A stretch of 64,000 nt of DNA from an uncultured Erythrobacter sp. (GCA_947501005.1 CANMTU010000001.1:2318501-2382500), one strand, 5' to 3'; counted from the stretch's first letter, positions 17,084 through 26,878 are shown. The notes: generated by a model not told the origin, from the sequence alone. Made by a program: numbers and translations.

Positions 17084-20000
17084 CCAAGACACTCTCGGAT
17101 ATCACCCGTGTTCGTCGCCGGTTTCAACGCTCCATTCGCTTGGGTGACGATGCTAGTGCCGCTGCAGGGTTCATCTGCACGGCCACTGCTGCGCAGGCGC
17201 TCGAAACGACCATCGAACACGTCTCCGCGTTCGGTCATGGGGCGTTTACCTGGACCGGCCCCTATGGCTGCGGGAAATCGAGCCTTGCGGTCGTACTCGC
17301 GGCTCTGCTGGGCCCGGATGGGCCGGCTCGCGACGAAGCTCTTGGCGTGCTGCCCGAAGAGCTCCGGGAGCAGATCCTCGAGAAGATGGGATGGGAGCCG
17401 CAAGGGTGGACCACCATTTCTGTCGTCGGCTCACGCTCGGATACGTCCTCGGTCCTTACTTCTGCGCTCGACGAGGCAGGAATCAAGAAGGGCCGCGGAC
17501 CGATCGAACGCCTTGTCGCCGAAGCCAAGCGCGGTATCGGGACCCTGCTCGTCATCGACGAGATGGGCAAACTGCTCGAACATGCCGCCTCCGAAGGAGG
17601 TGACGCATTCTTCTTCCAGGAATTGGCGGAAGCCGCGTCGCGCTCGGATGGCCGCCTGGTTGTCGTCGGTGTGCTGCATCAGGCCTTCGATGACTACGCC
17701 TATCGGCTTGCACGCGAGACGCGCGAGGACTGGCTCAAGATACAGGGCCGGTATGTCGACGTGCCGCTTAATCCGACGGGCGAAGAGCAGATCGAACTGC
17801 TGTCCCGCGCGATAGAATGCGACGCGCCGCCCAAGGCGATCGCGGGCATATCGGATGTCGCGAAAGCGATCAGCGGTGCACGTGGCGGTGCTGATGCGGC
17901 GAAGCGGCGTCTCGCGTCATGCTGGCCGCTCGGGCCGGTGGTCGCGTGCCTTCTCGGGCCGCTGTCGAGGCGCCGGTTCGGGCAGAACCAACGAAGTCTC
18001 TTCGGCTTCCTCGGCTCCGCCGAACCTTATGGATTTCAGGACTTTCTCGGCTCGACACCGGTAAAGGGAGCGGCGGCCTACGACTGCGACTGGTTGTGGG
18101 GCTATCTCAGAGCCAACCTCGAGCCTTCGATCATGGCGTCTCCGGACTCGCATCGATGGTCCCTCGCGCTCGACGCCATCGAACGTTCGGAAGTGGCCGG
18201 CGCAAGCAAGTCCGAACTCTCCGTCCTGCGTGCCGTCGCGCTCCTGGATCTCTTTCGAGACCGCTCGGGTCTGGTTGCGTCCTCCGAGATTCTTGCGACC
18301 GCCCTGCCCGATCTGACGGACGAAGAAGTTGCTTCTGCGTTAGAGGAGCTGAAGAGGAGGTCGGTCGTGATCTTCCGTAGGCACCTCGGCGGCTTTACGC
18401 TCTATGCCGGCTCGGATTTCGATGTCGAGCAAGCCTTGGAGGAGGCGCTCGGAGAAGCTGTTGGCTGCGATTTTTCCAAGCTTCGCGGAAGCGGTGTTCT
18501 GGCTCCCATCCTTGCCAAGCGCGAATATCACGAGACCGGTGCGATGCGCTGGTTCGAGGTGGACATTGCGACGCTTGCCGATGCGCAGAAGCGGATCTCG
18601 AGTTATCAGGAGGGGCGAGGCTCATCGGGGTTGTTCCTGCTCCTTGTGAACGAAGACGGCGAAGGTCCAGCTCAGGTGCGGCGGACGCTCGACGGGCTGG
18701 AAAAGGAAGTTGGCGATCGTCCCATCGCAATCGGCCTCTCGAGTGACAGCTATATGCTTCGCGAACTGAGCCGGGAGCTCATTGCTCTCGAACGGGTCCA
18801 GGCGTCTCGCCCCGAACTGAAGGGAGACGCGGTCGCACGCAGGGAGGTCGCGAGTAGGCTCGTGCGGGTTGCCGGAGAACTGGAGGACCGGATCCGTCAT
18901 GGCTTCTCGACCATTTCCTGGCGGATTCCGGCGCTGGCTTCCGATGAGATCGGTATTGCTGGAGAGATCAAGGATCTCTCCGTCATCGCATCTCGCCTGG
19001 CAGCCGAGCTGTATTCGAAGGCGCCGCGCATCCGCAATGAACTCGTCAACCGCGCGAAGCCATCTTCAAACGCGGTCGCGGCAACGCGCGCCCTGATGAA
19101 CGCGATGATCTCGGCAGCGGACGAACCCAGCCTTGGCATTCAGAAGTATCCGCCCGAGAAGGGACTGTATGTCTCCCTTCTCGAAACCACGGGGCTGCAC
19201 GCTGCAGATCGAGGTGGTGCGCTGTCCTTAAGCGAACCGAAGAACGATCCTGCCAACCTTCATGCACTCTGGGAAGAGGCCGACCGGCTTGTGGAGCAGG
19301 CGGGAACAGATGGTATCGGTCTAGAGAAGCTCTTCGAAGGGTGGCAGGCCCGACCCTTCGGCACCAAGGATGGTCTCCTGCCCATTTTCGGGCTCGCCTA
19401 TCTGCTCACGCGGCGTGACACTCTCGCACTCTACCTCGACGAAAGCTTCTGCTCGGACATAAGCGATCTGTTCGTCGACAGGCTGCTTCAGGAAGCCTCC
19501 AGCGTGCGGCTGCGGTACAGCGAGATATCCAAGCGCGATGCAGCCATTCTGAAGGAAGTGGCGAGCGTCATAGAAGAGCTGACCGGCGAAGAGATCGTTG
19601 CGGCAGAGCCGCTGTTGGTCGGAAGGAAGCTCGTCTCGCTCGTCATGGAAACACCGGGCTGGGTAAGGCGGACTGCGCGCCTCTCCCCTTCGGCCCGGAA
19701 GGTCCGCGATCTCGCGATGGCAGCACACGATCCGAACAAGTTCATGCTCGACGACATTCCGTCATTGGTGAGTTCGGCGGGAAAGCCGGACCAGGTCGCT
19801 CGCGTGTTGAAGGAAGGTCTCAACGAGATCTCCGAAGCCTACCCGGAAATGCTGGCCTCATTGGAGAAGGACCTCCTGAGGGAGCTGCGCGTCCAGGGTA
19901 AGCAAGGCCTCGCCAACCTGCGTGCGAGGGCGGAGAGGGTCACGGGTATAACAGGCAACTTCCGGCTTGATGCCTTCGCGACCCGACTCTCTTCTTTCGA

Positions 20001-20421
20001 CGGCAGCGTGGACGTCCTCGAAGGACTGGCCAGTCTGGCGGCGAACAAGCCGCCGCGGGACTGGGTCGACCGGGACGTGGATGCCGCTCGGATCGAACTG
20101 GCTGCCCTGGCCCGTGATTTCCTGCGTGCGGAAGGGCTTGCCCATGTGGCTGGTCGCGAGCAATCGCGTTTTGCGCTCGCCATCTTCATGTCCGATCCGA
20201 AAGGGGCCGGTGTCATAAGTCCGGAGGTCGAACTCGATGCTGGGGAGCTCGATGAGGCCCGCGCGATCGCCAGTAGTCTTCGCGAAAGGATTTCTGCAGG
20301 CGTTTCCAGGGATGTGGCGATAGCGGCTGCTGCCGAACTGGCTTCACTCTTGGCGCAGGAAGACGAGGTGGCTGAACTGGAGACGAATTCTCCGATCGTA
20401 GCGACGGGAGGAGTTTCGTGA
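17080..20421 (+). CDS. sspC: Large P-loop ATPase, SspC-like
   Basis: 1113 residues. Walker A at residues 60-67 (GPYGCGKS) and Walker B with Asp160-Glu161 (LLVIDEMGK) mark an AAA-type ATPase; the rest is a long helical region. SspC is the ATPase of the SspBCD modification complex, powering DNA nicking and sulfur insertion. It overlaps sspB (ATGA) and sspD (GTGA) by 4 bases each, so subunit ratios are probably set by translational coupling. Assignment rests on ATPase motifs and fixed position between DUF4007 and PAPS-reductase-like genes. Confidence 0.85.
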   Translation: MTKTLSDITRVRRRFQRSIRLGDDASAAAGFICTATAAQALETTIEHVSAFGHGAFTWTGPYGCGKSSLAVVLAALLGPDGPARDEALGVLPEELREQILEKMGWEPQGWTTISVVGSRSDTSSVLTSALDEAGIKKGRGPIERLVAEAKRGIGTLLVIDEMGKLLEHAASEGGDAFFFQELAEAASRSDGRLVVVGVLHQAFDDYAYRLARETREDWLKIQGRYVDVPLNPTGEEQIELLSRAIECDAPPKAIAGISDVAKAISGARGGADAAKRRLASCWPLGPVVACLLGPLSRRRFGQNQRSLFGFLGSAEPYGFQDFLGSTPVKGAAAYDCDWLWGYLRANLEPSIMASPDSHRWSLALDAIERSEVAGASKSELSVLRAVALLDLFRDRSGLVASSEILATALPDLTDEEVASALEELKRRSVVIFRRHLGGFTLYAGSDFDVEQALEEALGEAVGCDFSKLRGSGVLAPILAKREYHETGAMRWFEVDIATLADAQKRISSYQEGRGSSGLFLLLVNEDGEGPAQVRRTLDGLEKEVGDRPIAIGLSSDSYMLRELSRELIALERVQASRPELKGDAVARREVASRLVRVAGELEDRIRHGFSTISWRIPALASDEIGIAGEIKDLSVIASRLAAELYSKAPRIRNELVNRAKPSSNAVAATRALMNAMISAADEPSLGIQKYPPEKGLYVSLLETTGLHAADRGGALSLSEPKNDPANLHALWEEADRLVEQAGTDGIGLEKLFEGWQARPFGTKDGLLPIFGLAYLLTRRDTLALYLDESFCSDISDLFVDRLLQEASSVRLRYSEISKRDAAILKEVASVIEELTGEEIVAAEPLLVGRKLVSLVMETPGWVRRTARLSPSARKVRDLAMAAHDPNKFMLDDIPSLVSSAGKPDQVARVLKEGLNEISEAYPEMLASLEKDLLRELRVQGKQGLANLRARAERVTGITGNFRLDAFATRLSSFDGSVDVLEGLASLAANKPPRDWVDRDVDAARIELAALARDFLRAEGLAHVAGREQSRFALAIFMSDPKGAGVISPEVELDAGELDEARAIASSLRERISAGVSRDVAIAAAAELASLLAQEDEVAELETNSPIVATGGVS

Positions 20422-21251
20422 GCAGGCAACGACACGTCCTTGGCCTCTCAGGAGGCCGCGATAGCGCTGCACTCGCTGTCCACATGGCCCAGACGCGGCC
20501 CGACATCGAACTGGAGTACTTCTTCACGGACACCGGCAAGGAACTGCCCGAGGTCTACGAATACCTCGGCCGTCTGGAGGGTTTTCTCGGAAAGCCGATC
20601 GAGCGGCTCAATCCCGATCGCGACTTCGATTTCTGGCTTCGGCAGTACAAGTCGTTCCTGCCAAGCCCGCGGACCCGGTGGTGCACGAGGCAATTGAAGA
20701 TCCGCCCCTTCGAACAATGGCTATGGCCTGCCCTCGACGAGGGCGACGAGGTCGTGAGCTACGTCGCCATCAGATCTGACGAGAACTATCGTGAAGGCTA
20801 TTCCTCCACTCATCCCAACCTCTCCGTCTCGCTTCCCTTCAGGGAGGAGGGCATCGACAAGGCAGGCGTGATCGACATCCTCGAGGCAAGCGGTCTGGGG
20901 CTCCCTAGCTACTACGAGTGGCGATCACGTTCGGGCTGTACCTTCTGCTTCTTCCAGCAGAAGATCGAATGGGTCCGTCTGATGGAGCGTCATCCAGAGA
21001 GCTTCGAGGAGGCGAAGTCCTACGAGAAGAATGCGATCGAACACGGTTCCCCCTTCACCTGGAGCCAGGGGGAATCCCTGGAGGAACTCGCCCGGCCGGA
21101 GCGCGTGGAGCAGATCCGTGAGGAACACCGAAAGCGGCTTGAAAGGGCGAAGGCGAAGCGTGTCCGCAATCCGCTACGCTCGGACGACAGCGAAATCGAT
21201 CTCGACGAGCTCTACGGGCAGGCGAAGGTTTGCCTGGCCTGCCACAAGTAG
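20418..21251 (+). CDS. sspD: PAPS reductase-like ATP pyrophosphatase, SspD
   Basis: 277 residues. The PP-loop LSGGRDSAAL (residues 10-19) binds ATP and adenylates the DNA phosphate. Cysteines at RWCTRQ (Cys89), GCTFC (Cys174, Cys177) and CLACHK (Cys272, Cys275) probably hold an iron-sulfur cluster and carry sulfur. It is related to DndC and catalyses phosphorothioate formation with sulfur from SspA. GTG start overlaps the sspC stop by 4 bases. It ends 49 bp from the convergent end of the PLD-helicase gene. Confidence 0.9.
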   Translation: MSRQRHVLGLSGGRDSAALAVHMAQTRPDIELEYFFTDTGKELPEVYEYLGRLEGFLGKPIERLNPDRDFDFWLRQYKSFLPSPRTRWCTRQLKIRPFEQWLWPALDEGDEVVSYVAIRSDENYREGYSSTHPNLSVSLPFREEGIDKAGVIDILEASGLGLPSYYEWRSRSGCTFCFFQQKIEWVRLMERHPESFEEAKSYEKNAIEHGSPFTWSQGESLEELARPERVEQIREEHRKRLERAKAKRVRNPLRSDDSEIDLDELYGQAKVCLACHK

Positions 21252-21300
21252 GAGGGGCCGGAGACTACTTCTCCGCATGTCGCACGGCGGTGCCAGACGG

Positions 21301-23460
21301 CTAGATCACGTGCTCAAGATCGTAGGCCGTCAGGATCGGTCGCAGGGTCTGATAGGCTTCCGTGCTGTTCAGCGAGAGGTTCGAGAATTCCGCTACCCGC
21401 TTGAGTTCGGATTTCACCAGCTTGCGCGCATGGCCCGCGGCATCTTCGTAGCCATCGGGAAGGACGACGATGAAGTCGTGAATGGTGGCGCTGTCCTTGC
21501 CGGGTGACTTGCGCAGGATGCGCCCCCGCCGCTGGATGAACTGCCGGGGGTCCCGGGAGCTCGCGAGGATGTAGGCTGTGCTGCATGCGGGCACATCGAT
21601 GCCCTCGTCGAGGCACTTGATCGCGACCATCGCATCGATCAGGCCGAACTTGAAGTTCGTGAGGATCGACTCTCGCTCCCGACGCGGTTCTCTCGAAGTG
21701 AAGCGCGAGATGCGCCATCCGAGCCGATCGAGTTGTTGGCTGACGACTTCGATCTGGCGCCCTTCGAGAATCTCGTCCTCTTCATCCGCCGGATCGGTCT
21801 CGACCGTGCCGTCTCCGCAGTAGAACAGCGTATGGTTCTGCGGCCGCTTGCCTGCCAGTACGCTTTCGAGAGCCGGTAGCTTGTTCGCCGCGGACGCTAT
21901 GACACGGGCTCTGCGCATCAAGAGAGCCGTGAGGCCCTGGCTCGGCTTGGATCCCGCCGACTTCTCCCGCGCGAAATGCCGAGCGATTTCATTGGAGAGG
22001 TCGGCGAACTCGTTCGCTTCATCCAGCGTGAGTTCCACGATGTGTGGGTGGTACTCGTACGGGGTGAGAACGTCGTCTTCGATCGCCTGCCGCAATGTGT
22101 AACTGAAGACTATGTCGCCATAGTATTCCGTGAGGCGCCGATTGCGCTCTTCATCAAGATAGTGGTGAGGAGTGGCCGAGAGACCGATGCGATATTTCGC
22201 GTTCTGCGGCAAGGAGCCCGCGTAGCTCTCGGAGGAGTGGTGGTGGCACTCATCGCCGATCCATAGGAACCGGTTTTCCGGAATCCTGGAGATTGCGCTC
22301 TGGAATTCTGGGGACTTCATCGTGCGGTTCACGACTACGATGGCTGCAAAGTTGATCGCCGCCATCTCCACATCGTGGATGGTTTGGCGAAGATCGTCTT
22401 CCCATTCCGTCTTCGAGACGTAGCAGCGGATCGGCTCGATGCCGAAGAGTTCCAAAATCTCGCACCATTGGTCGGCGAGGTTCTGGTAGGGCACGGCGAT
22501 GACGACGGTCAGACCGGGAATGCTCTTCGCCAGCTGCACGACCGCGTAGCAGGCGGTTATCGTCTTGCCCGCGCCGGTGGCTAGATCGAAGACGCCCACG
22601 AATGCGCCTTTCTCGCGCCAGGCATTTAGTGCGTCCCTTTGATGGTCGCGTATCTCGAACTTGTTGCCGCCGATCGTCTCGGGAAGCCTCGGACCTCTTT
22701 CTTTGGGAGTTTCGTCGAATTCGTCTTCCTGGCTCTTGAGCCGTTTCAGGATGGCGAGTTCACGCGCGGGATCAGGCGGGGCCTCCATTCGCTCCGCGAC
22801 TTCGAGAAGGCGGTCCTCCAGAGCGGTCGGGACGTCGATGACCGCCGTGCCGCGGCTCTTGTTCTCCCACAACCTTTCGAATGCCGCCTGGTGTTCGGAG
22901 AAGTAGGGCTCGAGTTCGAGCTTCCAGGTCGGAAAGACGTCGATGGATTCGTAATTGTGCGTCGGAAGCAGGGCTTGAGCGCTCTCATTGGCCGACCCGG
23001 CGAAGACGAAGGCGTCGCCCGCTTCATCGGTGATGATCCCGACCTTGTCATGGTACATTCCGTGAGGCCTAAGCGCCACGCGTATGTCCAGCCTCCCCTT
23101 GGCCACCAGCCAGGCAAGGGTCTGGAAGCGCTGTTCGAAGATCTCCCCTTGCGCCTCCTCGAGTGCGGCGAGGAACTGTTCGCCGATCTGTTGAGAGATC
23201 CGCTTCTTGTCTTCGCCTCGCTTTATGGCGGCGATGTCGCGAGCATCGGTGAACGCTCCGACGATGAGGCGCATTCTCCCACCGTTCGCGGTGAAGGTGC
23301 TGAGCGCCTGCGCGGCATAGGTGATCGTCGAGCTCGAGAAGAAGCCCACCGCCCGGTCGTATCGAACCGCTGCCGACAGCGCGGGGAAATAGAAATCCTC
23401 CAGGATGTTGTCCCGGTCGGATTTGTAGACCCCTTTGGCCTGGATGTCCCTTAGCGCCAT
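21301..23460 (-). CDS. sspH: PLD nuclease-DEAD helicase fusion, SspH-like effector
   Basis: 719 residues. The N-terminal phospholipase-D nuclease domain has a single HKD-type motif, HDK at 137-139 followed by GSANES at 155-160. The superfamily 2 helicase has Walker A ATGAGKT (294-300), box II DECH (403-406) and motif VI QRRGRILR. It is last of three coupled minus-strand genes matching the SspFGH module, which in published work damages non-phosphorothioated DNA and blocks phage replication. The letter H is given by operon order and is my inference; family membership is clear. Confidence 0.7.
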   Translation of the reverse strand: MALRDIQAKGVYKSDRDNILEDFYFPALSAAVRYDRAVGFFSSSTITYAAQALSTFTANGGRMRLIVGAFTDARDIAAIKRGEDKKRISQQIGEQFLAALEEAQGEIFEQRFQTLAWLVAKGRLDIRVALRPHGMYHDKVGIITDEAGDAFVFAGSANESAQALLPTHNYESIDVFPTWKLELEPYFSEHQAAFERLWENKSRGTAVIDVPTALEDRLLEVAERMEAPPDPARELAILKRLKSQEDEFDETPKERGPRLPETIGGNKFEIRDHQRDALNAWREKGAFVGVFDLATGAGKTITACYAVVQLAKSIPGLTVVIAVPYQNLADQWCEILELFGIEPIRCYVSKTEWEDDLRQTIHDVEMAAINFAAIVVVNRTMKSPEFQSAISRIPENRFLWIGDECHHHSSESYAGSLPQNAKYRIGLSATPHHYLDEERNRRLTEYYGDIVFSYTLRQAIEDDVLTPYEYHPHIVELTLDEANEFADLSNEIARHFAREKSAGSKPSQGLTALLMRRARVIASAANKLPALESVLAGKRPQNHTLFYCGDGTVETDPADEEDEILEGRQIEVVSQQLDRLGWRISRFTSREPRRERESILTNFKFGLIDAMVAIKCLDEGIDVPACSTAYILASSRDPRQFIQRRGRILRKSPGKDSATIHDFIVVLPDGYEDAAGHARKLVKSELKRVAEFSNLSLNSTEAYQTLRPILTAYDLEHVI

Positions 23461-23468
23461 CGAGCGCC

Positions 23469-23942
23469 TCAGAAGGAAATGGCTGCGAGATCCGGCTCCG
23501 CCTGGGCGGGCACGAGATAGCCTCTTTCCCGAAGCATGCTCATCAGAGCCCTGTCGGGATATTCCCCGCCTTCACGCAGCAGGTGGTCCTTGATGATGGC
23601 AAGCCCTCCGTTGGCATACTCTTCGAAGATCTCGGCGCAGCGCCCTTCTTCGCCCTCACGGAGGATGTCCGGATCTTCTGTCTCGGCGAGCGCGATCAGA
23701 TAGATGAGGTTCTCCGCGTCACCTCGCTCGAACTGCTGATAGGAGACGTCCTCGACACCTTGCGAGCGATCGAGTGGGAGACGGCGCTTCTCCGAAAACC
23801 CTAGAAGTGCTGCGAAGCAGAGCAGCTCACGGATGGTCGGAAAGAGCCTCCGGTCAGAACCCGGAAGCGGCATGGCCGCCAGCTTCTGGACATACTCCTC
23901 ATAGATCTTGGAGCGGTTGATGTTTGGCGCTCTGGCGGTCAT
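23469..23942 (-). CDS. sspG: Dnd-system-associated protein 4-like, SspG-like
   Basis: 157 residues, soluble and helical. The segment RLFPTIRELLCFAALLGFSEKRRLPL and the later LIYLIALAETEDPDIL match the small phosphorothioation-associated family known as dnd_assoc_4, found in restriction modules of phosphorothioate systems. Its biochemical role is not established. It overlaps the upstream SMC-like gene by 4 bases and precedes the PLD-helicase by 8 bp, so the three are one operon. The letter G follows operon order and is tentative. Confidence 0.65.
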   Translation of the reverse strand: MTARAPNINRSKIYEEYVQKLAAMPLPGSDRRLFPTIRELLCFAALLGFSEKRRLPLDRSQGVEDVSYQQFERGDAENLIYLIALAETEDPDILREGEEGRCAEIFEEYANGGLAIIKDHLLREGGEYPDRALMSMLRERGYLVPAQAEPDLAAISF

Positions 23943-25960
23943 CGAACGATCTCCTCGATCCGGGTGCCATCGGCCTCTTGGTCGAACAGGGCCACCGCAT
24001 AGTCCTTTCCGTTGAACTGGCGGGTCTCGCCCTTCCTCCCTTCTCCGGAAGCGCGGTTGGTCCGGACGAGGACGTATTCCTTCCCGACCCTTTCGCGCAG
24101 CACGTCGATCACTGCCTTGTTGGCCTGCGATCCGGAAACCATGAGTACCACCTGGCTGGCCATGCGTGGCACATGCTCACCGGTCGTCTCGCGATAGCTG
24201 TCATCGAGCTGGCCGAAGGGCGAGTCCAGAACGAGGGGTGCGACCGTGCCACGCAGCAGTCGGTGGTCCTGCGCGTTCTGACGAAGGCGGGCGTACTCGA
24301 CCAGAGCGGCTGTGAATGCGAGACCGAGCAGCTGGTTCTCGCCACTGGACTTGGGAAGCTGCGTTCCTTCCTCATTGACCAGAGCCACTGCGTATTCGTC
24401 GGTCAGTCTCAGCTTGAAGCTCTTCCGGGTGGTGGCCTGAAGTACCTTGCTGATCTGTGAGCGGAGGATTTTCCGAGCGTCTTCCTCTTCTTCGACGAGT
24501 TCGGCTTCGAGCCGCTCCTTGAGTCGTTCGCACAGCTCGTGCCGCCTGACGAAGATTCTCGCATCCTCGTCGTTCTCGAGCAGCTTGTTGAGTTCACGTT
24601 CCTTGTTCGCCTTGGACGCCTCGGAACTACGGAGATTGTTCTCGAGAGCGCCGATCTGGCGGTTGATGCCATCGAGCTCGCCTCGCAGCTCGTTCCGGCG
24701 TCGCTCGCGTTCGGCGATCTCATCGAAATCGATACCCGAGAGCTTGTCCGAGATCTCGCCGAGTTCCGCTTCGATGGCGCTGATGTCCTGGCGTGCTTCA
24801 GCCAGTCTCTTGTTCGCGGTATCCAGCCGACCCGGCGCCTTCTCTCTCTCCCGCTTGAGTTCCTTGAGGGTGCTGCGGACGCTCGACAGCCTGCTGCGCA
24901 GCGTCTTGTTCGCTGCCTTCTGCAAGAGGCTCCTGACCTTCTCGAACTCCTTAGAGCCTTCCTTCAGCTCGGTTCCGCAGATGCATTCCTCCATCTCGAG
25001 AATGTCCTGCACGAACTCTTCGTTGTAGGGCGAAGGAATGCGGCCTTTCACGTCCTGGGCTTCGAGGTGGTCGAAGGTCTTCTCGGTGATCCGCGACGAC
25101 ACGAGATATCTACCGTTGTCCCCCAACCACTTCAGCAGCTCATCCTGTGCGCTCGCCGCTCTTGCTATCGCGCGTTTGTGTGCGTTGTGCGCCCGGTCGC
25201 GACTGGACTGCAGCTCTCGGGCGGCAGCCGAATTGCGGAGCTTGGCCTCGATGTCGGCGATCTGCTGATGCTTCTGTTCGGCCTGGCCCTTGAGTCCATC
25301 GAGCGCTTCCCTGCCGCTCTTCAACTGGTCGGTGAGCCGGTCGATCTCCTTGGAGATGACGTCGATCTGATCGGTGGCCTTGGCCTTGGGCATCTGGCGC
25401 CGATAATAGGCAGCCGTCTCCTCTAGATCCTCGACCGCCGTTTCGATCAGATTGCAGCCGAGGATGTCCTGCACTGCTTTGCGGATACCGCGACGGTTCT
25501 CTTCGCCCAGGAATACCTCGGCATGTTCGCCATCGAAGAGGAAATGCCCCGCCATCGTCTTGGGAATGACGGTGTTGATGAAGCTGTCGGGGTTGTCGAT
25601 CGAGACGCTGTGTCCCTCATCGATCCGCATGATGGAGAATGCCCGGTCTCCCATGGTTCCGTTTCCATGGAAGCGCCGCGCCCGATAGCGCTTGTCGTTG
25701 TGTTCGAACAGAACCTCGACAAAGCAGGAGTCCCGTCCAGCCGCCTTGGCATCGTGATTGACGAGATCCTGTTTGCGCTCGAACTTCGCGGTGGTCGTGC
25801 CATAGAAACACCAGAGCATGGCGTTGAGAAGCGTGGTTTTCCCGACCCCGTTCTCTGCATGGATGAGGGTGACGTTCTCATCAGGATCCATCGAGAATTC
25901 GATGGTGTGCTCACCGTAGAAGCAGCGGAAATCCTTGAGGGTGATTTCGTCGAGCCACAT
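23939..25960 (-). CDS. sspF: SMC/Rad50-like ATPase (DndD-like), SspF-like
   Basis: 673 residues with Rad50/DndD architecture. N-terminal ATPase half: FRCFYGEHTIEF and Walker A AENGVGKTT (about 35-43). Long coiled coil with a CICG zinc-hook-like turn near residue 325. C-terminal half: signature SSGENQLLGLAF and Walker B LVLDSPFGQLDD. Such proteins bind or scan DNA in an ATP-driven cycle. It may be either a DndD relative or the SspF partner of the downstream genes; the position with SspG- and SspH-like genes supports the latter. Starts 3 bp after the 60-residue gene. Confidence 0.7.
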   Translation of the reverse strand: MWLDEITLKDFRCFYGEHTIEFSMDPDENVTLIHAENGVGKTTLLNAMLWCFYGTTTAKFERKQDLVNHDAKAAGRDSCFVEVLFEHNDKRYRARRFHGNGTMGDRAFSIMRIDEGHSVSIDNPDSFINTVIPKTMAGHFLFDGEHAEVFLGEENRRGIRKAVQDILGCNLIETAVEDLEETAAYYRRQMPKAKATDQIDVISKEIDRLTDQLKSGREALDGLKGQAEQKHQQIADIEAKLRNSAAARELQSSRDRAHNAHKRAIARAASAQDELLKWLGDNGRYLVSSRITEKTFDHLEAQDVKGRIPSPYNEEFVQDILEMEECICGTELKEGSKEFEKVRSLLQKAANKTLRSRLSSVRSTLKELKREREKAPGRLDTANKRLAEARQDISAIEAELGEISDKLSGIDFDEIAERERRRNELRGELDGINRQIGALENNLRSSEASKANKERELNKLLENDEDARIFVRRHELCERLKERLEAELVEEEEDARKILRSQISKVLQATTRKSFKLRLTDEYAVALVNEEGTQLPKSSGENQLLGLAFTAALVEYARLRQNAQDHRLLRGTVAPLVLDSPFGQLDDSYRETTGEHVPRMASQVVLMVSGSQANKAVIDVLRERVGKEYVLVRTNRASGEGRKGETRQFNGKDYAVALFDQEADGTRIEEIVR

Positions 25961-25962
25961 GA

Positions 25963-26145
25963 TCAGTTGCCCCCCAGCGGAGTGGCACGATCAATGATGT
26001 CACGAAGCCGTCGACGTCGCTCGCTGTCCTTGTTCCGATTTTCGAAGTAGAACTCGCGTTGCAGTTCCACGATCTCCGCGATCACGCGGTTCTCGAGATC
26101 TTCGCCTGCACTTGATTGCGCCTCAGGCGCATCGCCACCCTGCAT
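25963..26145 (-). CDS. Small protein at the head of the SspFGH-like operon
   Basis: 60 residues, strongly charged, with a predicted long helix (LENRVIAEIVELQREFYFENRNKDSERRRRLRDI). Its stop and the ATG of the SMC-like gene are 2 bp apart, which argues for translation and coupling. No family recognised. It could be a small subunit that binds the SMC ATPase or a leader of the module. Confidence 0.5.
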   Translation of the reverse strand: MQGGDAPEAQSSAGEDLENRVIAEIVELQREFYFENRNKDSERRRRLRDIIDRATPLGGN

Positions 26146-26492
26146 TGCCTGTCATTCCCCCCAAAGCGGTCTTGCCGCTACATCTGTCACTAATCTATCG
26201 ATCTGGTAAATAGGCTAATTCAAGCATTCAACACTGATCGAGCAGAGCCCCCGTTACTCTGCCGATCTCACGACCCGAGCGTTCCAGCTTTCTGGATGAG
26301 GCAGAAGTCGGTTCGCACTGCCCGCACTGTCTGTCCTGCGTAGAGGTGCCGTCTCTCCGTGCTGTCACGTCTGACCCGACGTCGGGGTGATCGGCTTGCT
26401 GGAGGAAAGGTGAAACTCCAGCCGTCCGATCTACCGGTGTTTTTTGCGACCGCCGGCTGCGCACGCCCGCTCGGGGCTTTGCTCGCCGCGTG
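26146..26492. other. Intergenic region without a recognisable gene
   Basis: About 350 bp between the SspFGH-like operon head and the 119-residue gene upstream. It should hold the promoter of the minus-strand effector operon. The stretch near 26185-26225 is AT-rich compared with its surroundings and is the likeliest promoter. No coding frame, hairpin or repeat that I can support. Confidence 0.4.
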
Positions 26493-26852
26493 TTACCGCC
26501 TCACGCAGGCGTCGAGCGCCTTGCGTGCGGTTTCGAGCGTGGTGATACGCAGGCGAGCAAGTGGTCGATCCCTGAAGGTCTCGAGGACATTGAGGTTGCT
26601 GTTCCGGCCGCTACGACCGGCAGGCAGCCAGTCCGGAGAGAGATCGTCGATCCGGCCTTCAGCAGCGGAACGGGTGAAATAGAGTACGGGTGCGCCAACC
26701 CGCTTCTCCACCGCGATCTCCTGTCCGCAACGGGTGCGGTATCGCAGGACTTTTGCACTGTGTCCTGCGGGATGAGCTTCGATGCGCTTGTCGCTCAGGA
26801 GCATCGAGTGCAGTTCAGCGGTCTGCTTGGCGAGGCCTTTTGTGTGGTCCAC
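26493..26852 (-). CDS. Hypothetical protein coupled to HTH regulator
   Basis: 119 residues from a GTG with a good AAGGAG site. The sequence has short strands around KVLRYRTRCGQEIAVEKR and a hydrophobic C-terminal helix; no family recognised. It follows the HTH protein at 26879 by 26 bp on the same strand and lies upstream of the SspFGH-like operon, so it is probably part of the locus control or accessory set. The open frame upstream of this start is a shadow of the HTH gene. Confidence 0.5.
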   Translation of the reverse strand: MDHTKGLAKQTAELHSMLLSDKRIEAHPAGHSAKVLRYRTRCGQEIAVEKRVGAPVLYFTRSAAEGRIDDLSPDWLPAGRSGRNSNLNVLETFRDRPLARLRITTLETARKALDACVRR

Positions 26853-26878
26853 GAGTATTCTCCTTGGATGGGTGGATT

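Noticed and set aside
22639..23454. 271-residue plus-strand frame
   Set aside because: Antisense to the PLD-helicase, which has full catalytic motifs.
14835..25960. Classical DndABCDE/DndFGH system
   Set aside because: DUF4007 and the large ATPase beside the PAPS-reductase-like gene fit SspBCD; there is no DndE and no DndB next to the desulfurase. The DGQHR protein is 30 kb away.
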